Origin: Candidatus Omnitrophota bacterium
GTDB taxonomy: Bacteria > Omnitrophota > Gorgyraeia > JAGLLT01
Assembly: GCA_030630095.1 (NCBI GenBank)
Contig: DAOVNW010000039.1
Span: 1 to 7,995 of the forward strand
Length of the DNA stretch: 7,995 nt
Reading direction: 5' to 3'
This document shows, piece after piece, positions 7,140 through 7,995 of the stretch. The notes beneath the pieces were generated by a model. That model ran no database searches. It saw nothing but the letters and a program-made list of their open reading frames with translations, and was not told the origin of the DNA. The first letter of the stretch is position 1. The number at the start of each line of letters is the position of its first letter. A program made the position numbers and the translations under genes.

Positions 7140-7174
7140 TGATGACTAAAAATCGAAAGCCGAAAACTGAAAGC
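7140..7174 (+). repeat. Degenerate 7-bp tandem repeats, right array (5 units)
   Basis: Five consecutive 7-base units, TGATGAC, TAAAAAT, CGAAAGC, CGAAAAC and TGAAAGC, run up to 6 bases before the ymdB ATG and lie in the opposite orientation to the left array. The second unit is poor; the others keep GA at positions 2-3 and a final C. The last unit supplies GAAAG, the only ribosome-site-like sequence for ymdB. Between the arrays (7112-7139) there is an A-rich stretch with no recognised feature. Confidence 0.5.
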
Positions 7175-7180
7175 TAAATA

Positions 7181-7972
7181 ATGAAAATCCTAGCGATTGG
7201 CGATGTAGTTGGTAAGCCCGGACGTCAAGCGATAAAACAATTCGTTGGTAAAATGAAGAAGAAAAATGAAGTTGACTTCGTTATTGCCAACGGTGAAAAT
7301 TCTGCCGGTGGATCGGGCTATACTGACAAAACAGCTACGGAATTATTTTCAGCCGGCGTTGATGTTGTTACATCAGGGGATCATGTTTTTAAAAAGAAAG
7401 ATATCCTTAGTTACATAATCAAAGAGAATAAACTTTTAAGGCCGGCAAATTACCCCGAGGGAGTTCCCGGCTGCGGCTATATCATTCTGCCTCTTAATGG
7501 TAATCTGAAAATTGCGGTGGTTAATATCTTAGGCCGCGTATTCTTAAAGCCTCTAAGGTGCCCTTTTAAAATTATGGATACACTTTTGGAGAAAATAAGC
7601 CAAGAAACGCCTAATATTATTGTCGATTTTCATGCCGAGGCTACCAGCGAAAAAATAGCTATGGGTTGGTTTTTAGATGGCAAAGTCTCAGCTGTTGTGG
7701 GAACGCATACCCATGTTCAGACGGCGGATGAAATAATACTTCCTAAAGGTACCGCCTATATTACCGATTTAGGCATGACCGGGCCTATTGATTCTGTCTT
7801 GGGCAGAGATATTGATAATGTTCTTGAACATTTTCTAACCGGCATGCCGGCTAAATTCCCTATGGCTAAAAATAATATCCAGCTTCAGGGAGCGATTATC
7901 GACATTGATGAGAAAACCGGTAAAGTAAAATCAATTAAACGAATAAAGTTAAAGTTAGATGAAGCCAGTTGA
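7181..7972 (+). CDS. ymdB: YmdB-family metallophosphoesterase
   Basis: Two-metal phosphoesterase of the calcineurin-like superfamily. B. subtilis YmdB hydrolyses 2',3'-cyclic nucleotides and affects biofilm and motility gene expression; the physiological substrate here is unknown. The 263 residues match the family. Metal-site motifs run in order: D8 in GDVVG, E39-N40 in NGEN, D67-H68 in GDHVF, H151 in DFHAEATSEK, and H176/H178 in GTHTHVQTAD. YITDLGMTGP at 193-202 is a family signature. At residue 67 the B. subtilis protein has Asn (GNH); here it is Asp, a conservative change at a metal ligand. The ATG at 7181 gives the standard MKILAIGDVVG start; the ribosome site is weak (GAAAG at 7169-7173). 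It follows rny, a common arrangement, but 91 bases of repeat-bearing DNA separate them, so co-transcription is possible but not assured. Confidence 0.96.
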   Translation: MKILAIGDVVGKPGRQAIKQFVGKMKKKNEVDFVIANGENSAGGSGYTDKTATELFSAGVDVVTSGDHVFKKKDILSYIIKENKLLRPANYPEGVPGCGYIILPLNGNLKIAVVNILGRVFLKPLRCPFKIMDTLLEKISQETPNIIVDFHAEATSEKIAMGWFLDGKVSAVVGTHTHVQTADEIILPKGTAYITDLGMTGPIDSVLGRDIDNVLEHFLTGMPAKFPMAKNNIQLQGAIIDIDEKTGKVKSIKRIKLKLDEAS

Positions 7973-7995
7973 CGGTGTAAAAATATTTTCAATAA
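7959..7995 (+). CDS. Possible start of the next gene, cut off by the window edge
   Basis: An ATG at 7959 overlaps the last 14 bases of ymdB in another frame and stays open to the window end, reading MKPVDGVKIFSI. The VKIFSI stretch resembles the N-terminus of exodeoxyribonuclease VII large subunit (XseA), which often opens with a K/V-x-(F/Y)-S-(V/I) strand, but twelve residues cannot settle this. No strong ribosome site precedes it, though translation could be coupled to ymdB. Confidence 0.3.
   Translation, partial: MKPVDGVKIFSI

Overview
This window is a run of housekeeping genes, all on the + strand, from a bacterium with an AT-leaning genome. In order it holds the 3' part of dprA, then topA, a xerC-type recombinase gene, waaA (kdtA), a 5-formyltetrahydrofolate cyclo-ligase gene, rny (RNase Y), ymdB, and probably the first codons of one more gene at the right edge. 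I see no tRNA, rRNA, CRISPR array, insertion sequence, prophage or defence system.

Organism. WaaA attaches Kdo to lipid A, so the cell should have an outer membrane with LPS. The membrane-anchored RNase Y next to YmdB, and the dprA-topA-xer gene order, are better known from Gram-positive bacteria. Together they suggest a deep-branching diderm lineage; Omnitrophota or a relative is my best guess. That is an inference from gene content and general family knowledge, not a phylogenetic result.

Layout. From 1 to 4811, dprA, topA, xerC and waaA are separated by only 1, 8 and 7 bases, which points to one transcript. Three of these proteins handle DNA (transformation/ssDNA loading, supercoiling, chromosome dimer resolution) and the fourth belongs to envelope synthesis. 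A consensus-like sigma-70 promoter at 4830-4857 then starts a new unit. Its predicted +1 falls on the GTG start codon of the cyclo-ligase gene, so that message looks leaderless. The 90 bases before rny hold a likely promoter, a perfect 7-bp stem with a 6-base loop, and a 10-base perfect Shine-Dalgarno sequence directly against the stem. The 91 bases between rny and ymdB carry degenerate 7-bp tandem repeats in two opposing orientations. rny and ymdB are frequent neighbours in bacteria: the first encodes the RNA decay endonuclease, the second a metallophosphoesterase with reported cyclic-nucleotide phosphodiesterase activity.

The genes are ordinary. The non-coding signals in the three gaps between 4812 and 7180 are the most unusual part of the window. 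No undescribed multi-gene system is evident.
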